Below, piece by piece: positions 15,901-24,150 of a DNA stretch of 64,000 bases. A program made the position numbers and the translations under genes. The notes below the pieces were generated by a model. The model was given only the letters and a program-made list of their open reading frames with translations. It did not search any database and was not told where the DNA came from. Position 1 is the first letter of the stretch; each line of letters opens with the position of its first letter. The stretch comes from an uncultured Oscillospiraceae bacterium (GTDB taxonomy: Bacteria > Bacillota > Clostridia > Oscillospirales > Ruminococcaceae), in NCBI GenBank assembly GCA_934446355.1, contig CAKSEC010000012.1, positions 8,670 to 72,669 of the forward strand, given 5' to 3'.

Positions 15901-18656
15901 CCGTCCATGCTAAGGACACTTCCTCAGTAACGGCGCAGAACTATATCGACGTATGCGCAGTACTCGAAGAAGCCGCAAAGCTGCGCCAGAGCATTCAGCA
16001 GAACAGCGCCGCAAATTATGTCGGAGCGCTGTGGCAGGGCGAAAGGACTGACTTTGAGCGTGTTGAAAGGGCGTTCAATTCCACCGCTGCGCTCATTCAG
16101 AAGCCGAATTTCAGCGCATACGCCGCCGCAGTCAAGAAAATCTCTGAGGACAGAAACGCACTGGAAAGCGTGCGCAGCGACCTTTCCAGACTCAGCAGCT
16201 ACATTGAAAATACCGAAAACGCCGTTCGGGAATACGAACTCGACCTTTCAGCGCAGAAAGCCTCCGGCGATTATTTCAGCGCACTCCACGAAGCCGCCTG
16301 CCGCTGGAAAGACAGCATTTCCATGCTGCGTGAAAGGACATCGCTCGAAAACACGCTGTGCTCGCTCGATAAACTCGGACTGGGCTGCATTACCGCTTCG
16401 ATAAGGGCTGGTAAGGTCACGGGCACGGATATAGACGCCGCTTTTGAATACAGCTTCGGCAGGGGCGTTATTTACAGCGCTTTCAGGAAAGACCCCAGCC
16501 TTGCGGAGTTCAATCAGGCGCAGTATGAGGACAAGATAAACAGCTATCGTGAGATGATAAAGAAGCACCGTGCCCTGACCATTCAGGAACTCGTGGCAAG
16601 ACTATCTGCCAAAATACCGGACGTATCTTCCGGCACGACCGGAAATTCCGAGGTTTCAGTGCTGCAGCGTGCAATAAAGAGCGGCGGGCGCATGACGCCT
16701 ATCCGGAAGCTGTTCGACAGCATTCCCGCACTGCTGCGCAGGATATGCCCGTGTATGCTGATGAGCCCTATTTCAGTTGCGCAGTACATCGACCCGAACT
16801 TCCCGAAGTTCGACCTTGTTATCTTCGACGAGGCTTCGCAGCTTCCCACGAGCGAGGCAGTGGGCGCAATAGCCCGAGGCGATAACGTGGTAGTAGTCGG
16901 CGACCCGAAGCAGCTTCCGCCGACAAGCTTCTTCTCAGCGAGCCGAGTTGACGAGGACAATTTCGAGCACGAGGACCTCGAAAGCCTGCTCGACGACTGC
17001 CTTGCGCTTGGAATGCCTCAGGAACACCTGCTGTGGCATTACCGCTCACGTCATGAGAGCCTTATCGCATTCAGCAACGCAAAATTCTATGAAAACAAGC
17101 TGCTGACGTTCCCGTCCTCCTCCGACCAGATATCCGAAGTAAAATGGGTGAATGTTTCGGGAGTTTACGACAAGGGAAAAACAAAGCAGAACCGCGCGGA
17201 AGCGGAAGCGATAATCGCCGAAGTTGAACGTCGCCTGTCCGACGAAAACCTGCGCAGGGACAGCATAGGAATAGTTACATTCTCTTCAGTTCAGCAGAAC
17301 CTTATCGACGACCTGCTTTCGGAACTGTTCATCAGACGGCCGGAACTTGAAACTGCGGCAAACGAGATGTACGAGCCTATATTTATAAAGAATCTGGAAA
17401 ACGTGCAGGGCGACGAGCGTGACGTCATATTGTTCTCGATATGCTACGGTCCGGACAAGGACGGCAGGGTGTCTATGAACTTCGGTCCGCTCAACCGTGA
17501 CGGCGGCTGGCGCAGACTGAACGTTGCCGTTTCCCGTGCAAGAAAGGGCATGATCGTTTATTCAGCGATACGCCCCGACCAGATAGACCTTTCCCGCACC
17601 AGAAGCGAGGGCGTCGCTCAGCTGAAAGCATTCTTGGACTACGCCGCAAAGGGCAGGACTGCGCTTGCTGTCGGTGCCTGCGCAAATGCGCCGTCAGAAG
17701 ACGAGTTAGCCGGAGCGGTCGCAGAGGAACTTGAAAAGCGTGGTTACACCGTCAAGCGTGGAATAGGCTCAAGCGGCTTCCGCATTGACCTTGCTATCGC
17801 CGACCCTGAGGACGATACTTATATTCTCGGCATACTCTGCGACAACAGCCAGCTTTACGAAAGCACCACTGCACGTGACCGAAATATCGTACAGCCGTCA
17901 GTGCTCGGCGGTCTGGGCTGGAAGCTGTACAGCGTTCACGCAATAGACTGGCTGGACAACCGTGATTCGGTCATCGAGCGCATAATCGCCGCCGCAGAAG
18001 CCGCACGCACCGAAAAGAAAAACCACGCCGCACCCGCTCCGGTGAAGCAGCCTGACGAACTTCCGAAGCTTGAACAGATGAAACGCTGCGAGAGCGCTCC
18101 GCTCAAAACCGAGCAGTATATTCCGGCTCATCTTCCGATAATGTCCACCGCTGAAAGATTCTATGAGGACGAATCGCTGCCGAAAATCGCACGTGCAATA
18201 AACCGTGTGCTTGACGCTGAATCGCCGATAAGCCGCAGACTTCTGCTGAAAAACACTATCGCTGCATGGGGAATAACCCGCAGCGGCAGCCGTGTCGAGG
18301 AAGTATTCGACTGCGCCCTCAGATCCGCAGGGGTGCGCAGTACGCAGTACGGCGAACAGGTGTACATATGGAAGAACGGACAGTCGCCCGAACAGTTTGA
18401 TTCAGTAAGGCTCTCTGACGGAACGGAAAAACGCTCCATTGAGGACGTCCCGCCGGAGGAAATAGCCGTTGCAGTGCGCTATGTGCTGTCAAAGCAGTTC
18501 AGTATGCCATATCCCGACCTCATTAAGGAAACTGCAAAGGCGATAGGCTACACACGGGGCACGAACGTTGACAGGCAGATAGGCTATGCAGTCGATATCG
18601 CCACAGCCCGCAGCTGGGCAAAGCGTGACGGCGAGAAAGTGGTTTACTGCGATTGA
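12903..18656 (+). CDS. DUF4011 / SF1 helicase / Vsr-like nuclease / DUF3320 protein
   Basis: The protein is 1,917 aa and cytoplasmic. The start is taken as TTG 12903, because AGGAGG ends 7 nt before it; the first ATG (12912) would be 16 nt away. The N-terminal part has a transglutaminase-like core (C219 in GGTCLDLS, H245 in GHAFCG), followed by the DUF4011 region. The SF1 helicase follows, with Walker A GPPGTGKS (687-694), Walker B IFDEASQLP (1307 onward) and GDPKQLPP. Later come NVQGDERD and LNVAVSRAR, the UvrD/Upf1-type motifs. A Vsr-like (MTES_1575 type) nuclease domain lies near 1600-1690, with RIDLAI (D1629) and ARDRN. The C-terminus is DUF3320. The domain set matches the single-gene anti-phage system I recall being described as hhe (DUF4011-helicase-Vsr), so defence is the favoured role. 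A perfect promoter and a terminator bracket it as a stand-alone unit. Confidence 0.93.
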   Translation: MEKMISFSVQMTGAINYAMQQNYIPVVRSIILSNNTEEPIRDITVKISSEPAFIKPFQTDISQINPGEPVEISPVKLVLSSEFLFSLTERLNGSIHIEITSGGETLNEGDSDIALLPFDYWQGHYILPELTAAFVTPNHPRIDDITAKAGAYLKKWTGDPSFTGYQSRNPNVVKKQIAAIYAALQAENIAYRNPPASFEQLGQRVRMPYAVLEQKGGTCLDLSLLFASCLEAVGLNPLIIVITGHAFCGCWLEEQTFDDCAEDDISALTKRTADGMDMLCLVECTDYVAGKNADFDHAEKHANDHLLDPSAFHVTIDITRCRGNGIRPVPARVAENGVFKAVDYGKRKSAEITSAPKEIDLARHAALSDSGVEITRKTMWERKLLDLSLRNSLLNFRPTSGSVQFMTSNLAVLEDAIADGESFKIMPAPSEISLALSDSKIFEIENEKDLVSAISEAEFKSHRIRTFIPADQLEQVMKKIHRAAKVSIEENGANTLYLALGFLRWFETEKSERPRYAPLVLIPVDIIRKIQDRSYSLRIRDEETQMNITLLEMLRQDFGIDIKGLDPLPLDESGVDIPLIFNTIRNGVMSKRHWDIEEIAFLGQFSFSQFIMWNDIRRRSDELEKNKVVSSLISGKMGWKSGSPVLTPRQLDETLKPSDMAVPMDADSSQLAAVYQAAKGESFVLHGPPGTGKSQTITNMIANALYNGKSVLFVAEKMAALSVVQKRLASIGLDPFCLELHSNKTQKKAVLSQLEKTLAVGHIKPPEEYAATADKLLRLRQELNSAMENIHRIQPAGISLCTAIVKADKNAAHAGKLDIPVELFADIGRSQADEWRSAVHNAATALREHDYASSPLKEYRRCDYSPELRENFSKASSYIADNADAASSAFRSLTAACGMNIPAGYQQISDCIEIFTAAVNCELLPEMLAKPFSQQICTDMQALISDGRKYNALMAEQSAKYEDSFWSLDYTQLRTAWKENEMKWFLPKALGRKKLVRSLAVHAKDTSSVTAQNYIDVCAVLEEAAKLRQSIQQNSAANYVGALWQGERTDFERVERAFNSTAALIQKPNFSAYAAAVKKISEDRNALESVRSDLSRLSSYIENTENAVREYELDLSAQKASGDYFSALHEAACRWKDSISMLRERTSLENTLCSLDKLGLGCITASIRAGKVTGTDIDAAFEYSFGRGVIYSAFRKDPSLAEFNQAQYEDKINSYREMIKKHRALTIQELVARLSAKIPDVSSGTTGNSEVSVLQRAIKSGGRMTPIRKLFDSIPALLRRICPCMLMSPISVAQYIDPNFPKFDLVIFDEASQLPTSEAVGAIARGDNVVVVGDPKQLPPTSFFSASRVDEDNFEHEDLESLLDDCLALGMPQEHLLWHYRSRHESLIAFSNAKFYENKLLTFPSSSDQISEVKWVNVSGVYDKGKTKQNRAEAEAIIAEVERRLSDENLRRDSIGIVTFSSVQQNLIDDLLSELFIRRPELETAANEMYEPIFIKNLENVQGDERDVILFSICYGPDKDGRVSMNFGPLNRDGGWRRLNVAVSRARKGMIVYSAIRPDQIDLSRTRSEGVAQLKAFLDYAAKGRTALAVGACANAPSEDELAGAVAEELEKRGYTVKRGIGSSGFRIDLAIADPEDDTYILGILCDNSQLYESTTARDRNIVQPSVLGGLGWKLYSVHAIDWLDNRDSVIERIIAAAEAARTEKKNHAAPAPVKQPDELPKLEQMKRCESAPLKTEQYIPAHLPIMSTAERFYEDESLPKIARAINRVLDAESPISRRLLLKNTIAAWGITRSGSRVEEVFDCALRSAGVRSTQYGEQVYIWKNGQSPEQFDSVRLSDGTEKRSIEDVPPEEIAVAVRYVLSKQFSMPYPDLIKETAKAIGYTRGTNVDRQIGYAVDIATARSWAKRDGEKVVYCD

Positions 18657-18693
18657 CGTGAAGTAATAGACCTGCCATACGAATTATATATCA

Positions 18694-18727
18694 GCCATCT
18701 TTCACCAGCAGATGAAAGGTGGCTTTT
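18694..18727 (+). terminator. Rho-independent terminator of the helicase gene
   Basis: The stem GCCATCTTTCA / TGAAAGGTGGC (11 bp with one G.T pair) is followed by TTTT, starting 37 bp after the stop codon. Confidence 0.8.
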
Positions 18728-18829
18728 CGCATAAGGAAGTACCTGTATTCGCCACCGAAAACGCCGCAGGATCAGTCAGTGTCAGAAACAAGTTTTCCCA
18801 TATTTCAGCACAAATCTTCGGCAAAGATA

Positions 18830-18858
18830 TTGACAAAACCAAAAAATTGCAGTACAAT
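18830..18858 (+). promoter_or_regulatory. Promoter of GLUG-dockerin gene A
   Basis: TTGACA, 17 bp, TACAAT. The sequence just upstream (about 18766-18851) is closely matched by the promoter remnant of pseudogene D, and GATATTGACAAA is shared with genes B and C. Confidence 0.85.
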
Positions 18859-18883
18859 GTATTAGGTAAATTTATGAGTTCAA

Positions 18884-18900
18884 GGCTTGCTCAGCGAGCC
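18884..18900 (+). promoter_or_regulatory. Conserved 5'-UTR hairpin, gene A copy
   Basis: The stem GGCTTGC / GCGAGCC (7 bp with one T.G pair) has a TCA loop and lies 8 nt before the AGGAGG ribosome site. The same hairpin precedes genes B and C, with stem bases changed in pairs and the loop unchanged. Confidence 0.65.
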
Positions 18901-18919
18901 GGAATATCAGGAGGTACAT

Positions 18920-21900
18920 ATGACAAAAACAAGAAATCGGCTGATTTCAGTCGGGATCGCACTGCTGGTGCTTATTGCAGCGGCTGTGTTTATCATTCCG
19001 ACGACAACGGCTAGTGCGGCTGGAGAGGTTTGGGACGGAAAGGCTGCTAGTTCATTCGCCGGCGGCGATGGTTCGGAAACGAGTCCGTATCAGATAGCAA
19101 ACGGCGCGCAGCTTGCTTATCTCGCACAGCAGGTTAACGGCGGCACAAATTATTCGGGTATGTATTTTGAACTTGCCAACGACATCGACCTTGGCGGCAA
19201 AGAATGGACGCCGATAGGAAACTATCCCAATACATTTAAAGGCAAATTCAGCGGCAAAGGGTATACTATCAGCAATTTATCGATAAACAAGCCGAACGAC
19301 AAAGATGTTGGTTTGTTCGGTTACAGCATTGGTGAAATTTCAAACCTCGCTGCAAACGGCACAGTCATCGGAAAATCAAATGTTGGCGGCATATGTGGAC
19401 GAAACGGCGACAAGTGTCACATTTACGCCTGCTCCTTTGATGGAAAGGTAAGCGGAGGAATGAGCAATGACTGTGAATCGGTCGGCGGTATCTGCGGTTT
19501 AAGCGCTGGTGCTGTTTATAATTGCTTCAACTCTGCTGTTGTAAGCGGATATTCAAAAGTCGGCGGAATTTGCGGCAGTAATTATTTGCAAGTCTCTGAT
19601 GATGTCACTGTTGGCAAGGTCAGCGGCACTGACACCGGTAGTCTGGGCAGCATTTGCGGATTTATCGATGATGATGGTTATAACTTACTCAGATGCTACT
19701 ACAATACAGACATTTGTGGCGATGATATAGTTCCTGTAGGTAATCAACCCGATGTAGCAGATTATAATTGGTGTAAAAAGACAACAGAGGATTTATGCTC
19801 TGATCTTCTGACCAGAGGCAGCAATCTTCTCAGCGAAAGATTATGGGTTGCAGGAAGCAACACTGTGACCCCCGACCCCAAATACGCTGGCAACAAATTC
19901 GCAGACAGATTCGGCATAAGGACAAAGACATATGTCGGTCTGAAAAACGTTGGCACTCGGATGATCGTAAGCGAAACGCCTTCCTACAACTTCAAGACCA
20001 CCGGTACTGATAACGTCTGGGAAGCTTACACGCCTATCACGAGCACGGCTGATTATCTCGCCCTCACAAATGACCCTGCTCAGTGGGCAGACAACTTTGT
20101 CCTCGTTGCAGACCTTGATTTCGGCGGTAAAGAAATTACCCCGATAGGAACCACCGCCAATAGATTTAAGGGCAAATTCAGCGGTAATGGACACACTATC
20201 AGCAATTTTGTAATAAGCAAGACAGCTGATACTAACAACAGTAATGCGGGTCTGTTTGGATTTATTCATAGCGGCGAAGTTATGGATCTTGCCGCTAATG
20301 GTACGGTTACTGGCAGCGATTATGTCGGCGGTATCTGCGGATATGCTTTATACGGAAAAATTTACCGCTGCTCCTTTGACGGAGAGGTTACCGGAACAGT
20401 CGGCTGGGCTGGCGGTATCTGCGGCGGTACCAGAGGCGGAAATATACTATCCTGCTTTAATTCAGCCGATGTAAGTGCTCCTGAAAATGTTGGCGGCATA
20501 TGCGGATATATTTTGAGTGATGCGTATGTTGATAGATTTTCAACAATAGACAACTGCGTCAACGTTGGTAAGCTCAGCTGCGACAGTGCTGATAGACTTG
20601 GCGGTATATGCGGGTATAATTACGATAATTCAGCAAAAACAGTAATCACCAACTGCATATACGACCTCGACATAAACAGCGGAATAGAAGCTTTCAACGG
20701 TCATGAATTCAAAGATACCACCAACACAACAGGTGCAACAACTGAACTGCTTTGCGGTCCTGTCAGTGCGATAACCGGTCTGGACGCCGCTATCTGGAAA
20801 GATGGTAACGGAACTTCCATAAATGCTGACGCAGACAGCAAGTTCGGCACAAGCACGCTCAACTATGTCAGCCTTAATGGCATTGGCAGCTTTGAGGGCG
20901 TAGGCACAGATGTCTACAACTTCAAGACCAACGGTGCTGATGACTGGCAGGAGTTCACCTATATCGAAACACCGGAGGACTTTATTGCTTTCAATAACAA
21001 CAGTTCAAAGTGGACGGGTAATTATGTCCTCAAAAATGATATAACCATTTCGATAGATCTGGGTGCAGCAAGACCGGACAGCGGTTCATTCACCGGCAAG
21101 TTCAGCGGTGATGGTCACACGATAACCTTGGCAGCTGACAGCAGCTATGGAGTGTTTAGCTCAAACAAAGGCACGATCATGAACCTTGCAATCAAGGGCA
21201 ATATCAACAGCAACGAAACCATTGGCGGTTTCTGCAGAGAAAACGATGGAACGATCTTCGGCTGCTCTTTTGAGGGAAAGATTCAAACTACCGGAACATA
21301 TGCCAGCGGTATATGCCACGATAATCGCGGAACAATAAGCAACTGCTTTGTTATCGCAGATATAAAAGCATCTTCCGATGCAGGCGGTATCTGCAGATTT
21401 GATGCAAGCGCCCACCCTGTGGAATACAGCTATTTTGTCGGGATTCTGGACGCAAGTACTACTAATATGGTAAGTGACGCCAATACTTGTTACTTCAACA
21501 AGGATTTCTATAAACATCCTGAATACGAAAATGGCACAGGCCTTTCGACCATAGAAATGACCTCCTCCAATGCGCTTGGCATTATGGGCTTCAGCGACGC
21601 TATCTGGGAGAAGAAGCCCAACGAAGATGGCATTGCATACTTCCCCTCGCTCAAGGGAAGCAGCTATCAGCCGTCCGTTAAGTACACCCCAGAACTTGTG
21701 CTGGAGCGCTCGAACGACGAGGAACTTGTTTGCGGCAAATCCTATGATTTCACCGCAAAGGCTTTGATCAATTTCACGTATGGCTTTATTGACGAACCGC
21801 TTTCAATTGAGGACGAAGGCTTATTCAATATTGAGGTTAATGGTGTATTATATCAGGGAGCCAACCTCAAATATACTGCAAAGGCTGCGGACGATGTAAC

Positions 21901-23875
21901 GTTCAAACTCAGTTATAGCAACGGCATTTCTAAGCTTATTCCTGACACCACCGAGGAGATCACTCTGAAATTCGGCAAGAACGACCTTACAGCAGACGAC
22001 TTTGAATTCAGTATGTTTACGTCAAATCTTGTCTATGACGGCACTCCGAAGGCTGCTTTGGTAAAGCCTAAATCCAACTTAGACGGCATGGGCAATCAAA
22101 TCACCGTTAAGTATTTCGACAGCAAGGGCAATCCGGTTGAGAAGTGTATCAACACTGGCACATACACGGTCAAGATAGATGTTTCCGCGGGCACGAACTA
22201 TAATGCAGCCACCGATCTCACCTCTGATAAGTGGACATTCACGATAGAAAAGGCTGCCGCTGTGGTGATCGACAAGTATACCGAAGTTTCGTACAGCTGG
22301 GTAACCGACAGCGATGAAACAGTGACTGTTGTTGGACTTCCTGCAAATATGGGCGAGGTAACGGTAGAGGAACAGCGTATCGACAGTGCAAATGTTGTTC
22401 TAGCAACGCTCGACAACGACAAATGCTATGCTGACGGTAAATACACTTTCCACCTTGGTCCGAACACTGCTGAAAATGTAGGTCAGACAGGTCTTATCGA
22501 GGTTCGGCTTTCAACTCAGAACTATGAGAGAGTAACGTTCCTTGTTATCGTTACGCTTAACAGCAAGGAAAATCAGGAAGCGCCTGATGAAACTGCATTT
22601 GATGTAGTATTCACCAACGACGGCGATAACCTTATAGCTACAATCGACACCAAGCTTAAGGGTGTTGAGTACAGCTTTGACGGCACAACATGGAGCACTG
22701 CCAACACTAAGACCGTTGGTCACGATGTGAGCGTTACCGCTTATATCCGCTATGCAGAAACAGACGACAAGAACGCAAGTCCGGTTGTTTCCAAGACAGC
22801 AAATTCCGGTCACGGCACACTCACTCACCATGCGGCTGTTGAAGCTACCTGCCAGAAGGACGGCAACATTGAGTACTGGGAGTGCAAGGTTTGCGCTAAG
22901 TACTACAGCGACGAAGCCGCAACAAAGGTAATCGAACTGGCAGACACTGTTCTTGCAAAGACCGACCACAAGTGGTTAGACAAGTACGAAAGCGACAAGG
23001 ACGGCCACTGGCACAAGTGCGAATACTGTGACGAAGTTACTGAAAAGCAGAGCCACATTTCAAGCGGCGAAGCAACCACCACGTCCGCTGAATACTGCAC
23101 AGAGTGCGGCTACATAATTTCCCCGAAGAAGAACGGCGGCAGCACCAGCGGCGGTCACTATAGCGGCGGAAGCGGCTACAGAGATACCACTCCGACCGAA
23201 ACCAAGCCGGAAATCAACGGCACTGAAAAGAGTTGGACGGACATTGCCGCAGACCTCTCAAAGATGATCGGCGGCACAGTGGTCATTACGCTTAACGGCG
23301 AAACCACACTTCCCGCTGATGTGATCAAGGCAATTGCGGACAGCAAGATCACAGCAGAGATAATCTCCGACAGCACCAAGAGCTGGATCATTGACGGCGC
23401 TGAGATAACGACTGTTTCTGCAGTTGATCTCTCGATACTCCCCGGTTCGGCTGATACCAGCGCACTGCGTGGGGTAACGGGCGTTAAGCTAAAGCTGAAC
23501 GCAGAGAACGTTCCCGCAGACCTTAAGGTGGCGTTTAAGAAGCAATATGCGGGTGAATTTGCGAATATCTACAAGCTGACTGACGGCAAGCTGGTATTCC
23601 AGAACTGCGTAAAGCTTGCATCAGACGGAACTGCAATTCTCCCCGACATGACAGCGGGCGAATATGCGGTAATGCTCTGCAAATACAGCGACAGACCCGG
23701 CGATATAAACAACGACGGCATACTCAGCATAGCCGACGCACTTTCACTGCTCCGCTATTCAGTAGGGCTTGAAAATGGCGAAAACCCGCTGATGGGCGAC
23801 TTTAACGGCGACGGCAAGATAGATCTGGCTGACGCTCTGGCAGTGCTCAGAAAGTCGGTCGGGCTGACAGCTTGA
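18920..23875 (+). CDS. Giant secreted GLUG-repeat protein with dockerin (copy A)
   Basis: The protein is 1,651 aa. ATG 18920 is 5 nt after AGGAGG. A signal peptide (about residues 1-34) has a basic start, a hydrophobic core and an AxA end (TTTASAA). Then come three super-modules of roughly 270 residues. Each opens with an ALTNDPAQWADNFVL-like helix and a GKFSGNGHTISN core and continues in GLUG repeats (VGLFG, VGGICG). An MBG/Ig-like beta region follows, then a Cys pair domain (ATCQKDGN, YWECKVC, HWHKCEYC), a Gly/Ser-rich linker and an alpha/beta domain. A type I dockerin closes the protein (about 1593-1650: GDINNDG and GDFNGDG). Dockerins plug into cohesins of cellulosome-like scaffolds. No catalytic domain is seen, so it is a structural, adhesive or binding component. 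Its last third is patchwork-identical to copies B and D. Confidence 0.92.
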   Translation: MTKTRNRLISVGIALLVLIAAAVFIIPTTTASAAGEVWDGKAASSFAGGDGSETSPYQIANGAQLAYLAQQVNGGTNYSGMYFELANDIDLGGKEWTPIGNYPNTFKGKFSGKGYTISNLSINKPNDKDVGLFGYSIGEISNLAANGTVIGKSNVGGICGRNGDKCHIYACSFDGKVSGGMSNDCESVGGICGLSAGAVYNCFNSAVVSGYSKVGGICGSNYLQVSDDVTVGKVSGTDTGSLGSICGFIDDDGYNLLRCYYNTDICGDDIVPVGNQPDVADYNWCKKTTEDLCSDLLTRGSNLLSERLWVAGSNTVTPDPKYAGNKFADRFGIRTKTYVGLKNVGTRMIVSETPSYNFKTTGTDNVWEAYTPITSTADYLALTNDPAQWADNFVLVADLDFGGKEITPIGTTANRFKGKFSGNGHTISNFVISKTADTNNSNAGLFGFIHSGEVMDLAANGTVTGSDYVGGICGYALYGKIYRCSFDGEVTGTVGWAGGICGGTRGGNILSCFNSADVSAPENVGGICGYILSDAYVDRFSTIDNCVNVGKLSCDSADRLGGICGYNYDNSAKTVITNCIYDLDINSGIEAFNGHEFKDTTNTTGATTELLCGPVSAITGLDAAIWKDGNGTSINADADSKFGTSTLNYVSLNGIGSFEGVGTDVYNFKTNGADDWQEFTYIETPEDFIAFNNNSSKWTGNYVLKNDITISIDLGAARPDSGSFTGKFSGDGHTITLAADSSYGVFSSNKGTIMNLAIKGNINSNETIGGFCRENDGTIFGCSFEGKIQTTGTYASGICHDNRGTISNCFVIADIKASSDAGGICRFDASAHPVEYSYFVGILDASTTNMVSDANTCYFNKDFYKHPEYENGTGLSTIEMTSSNALGIMGFSDAIWEKKPNEDGIAYFPSLKGSSYQPSVKYTPELVLERSNDEELVCGKSYDFTAKALINFTYGFIDEPLSIEDEGLFNIEVNGVLYQGANLKYTAKAADDVTFKLSYSNGISKLIPDTTEEITLKFGKNDLTADDFEFSMFTSNLVYDGTPKAALVKPKSNLDGMGNQITVKYFDSKGNPVEKCINTGTYTVKIDVSAGTNYNAATDLTSDKWTFTIEKAAAVVIDKYTEVSYSWVTDSDETVTVVGLPANMGEVTVEEQRIDSANVVLATLDNDKCYADGKYTFHLGPNTAENVGQTGLIEVRLSTQNYERVTFLVIVTLNSKENQEAPDETAFDVVFTNDGDNLIATIDTKLKGVEYSFDGTTWSTANTKTVGHDVSVTAYIRYAETDDKNASPVVSKTANSGHGTLTHHAAVEATCQKDGNIEYWECKVCAKYYSDEAATKVIELADTVLAKTDHKWLDKYESDKDGHWHKCEYCDEVTEKQSHISSGEATTTSAEYCTECGYIISPKKNGGSTSGGHYSGGSGYRDTTPTETKPEINGTEKSWTDIAADLSKMIGGTVVITLNGETTLPADVIKAIADSKITAEIISDSTKSWIIDGAEITTVSAVDLSILPGSADTSALRGVTGVKLKLNAENVPADLKVAFKKQYAGEFANIYKLTDGKLVFQNCVKLASDGTAILPDMTAGEYAVMLCKYSDRPGDINNDGILSIADALSLLRYSVGLENGENPLMGDFNGDGKIDLADALAVLRKSVGLTA
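22971..23528 (+). repeat. 558-bp long inverted repeat, copy in gene A
   Basis: This segment matches the reverse complement of 43431-43988 in pseudogene D over equal length. I count three mismatches by eye. The similarity drops sharply at both ends, which suggests recent gene conversion or duplication. Confidence 0.85.
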
Positions 23876-23899
23876 TTCAGACTGAACTGAACATATAAG

Positions 23900-23932
23900 A
23901 GATGGGCGCACGGAATGTGTGCCCATCTTTTT
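23900..23932 (+). terminator. Terminator of gene A
   Basis: AGATGGGCGCAC pairs with GTGTGCCCATCT around GGAAT (one G.T pair), followed by a T-run. The same stem closes genes B, C and D. Confidence 0.9.
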
Positions 23933-23980
23933 GGCAGTATACAGCCGCAGAAAGCACTGCGGGCGAATCTCTTATACAAA

Positions 23981-24034
23981 AAAACGCAAGCGAAAACTGG
24001 GGTTTGAACCGAGTATCGCTTGCGTTTTAATTTA
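23981..24034. terminator. Long 13-bp stem, likely bidirectional terminator
   Basis: AAAACGCAAGCGA and TCGCTTGCGTTTT pair perfectly around a 22-nt loop. Ts follow on both strands (seven on the minus strand). The loop holds the palindrome GGTTTGAACC, which looks like a tRNA T-arm, but no tRNA body is present. No minus-strand gene feeds it, so its origin is unclear. Confidence 0.55.
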
Positions 24035-24090
24035 TGCTGATGAAGCTGCATTTTTCGTCGCAAAAAGTGTATTAGTTCTACAAAAATACG

Positions 24091-24119
24091 TTGCATTTTT
24101 TGTGATTGTGTGCTATAAT
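24091..24119 (+). promoter_or_regulatory. Promoter of the second DUF4143 ATPase gene
   Basis: TTGCAT, 17 bp, TATAAT, 31 bp upstream of the start codon. Confidence 0.75.
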
Positions 24120-24150
24120 ATATACGAATAATGATGACGGAGGTGCGTGT

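Noticed and set aside
23981..24034. Possible tRNA gene
   Set aside because: Only a T-arm-like loop is present. There is no anticodon arm, D arm or acceptor stem.
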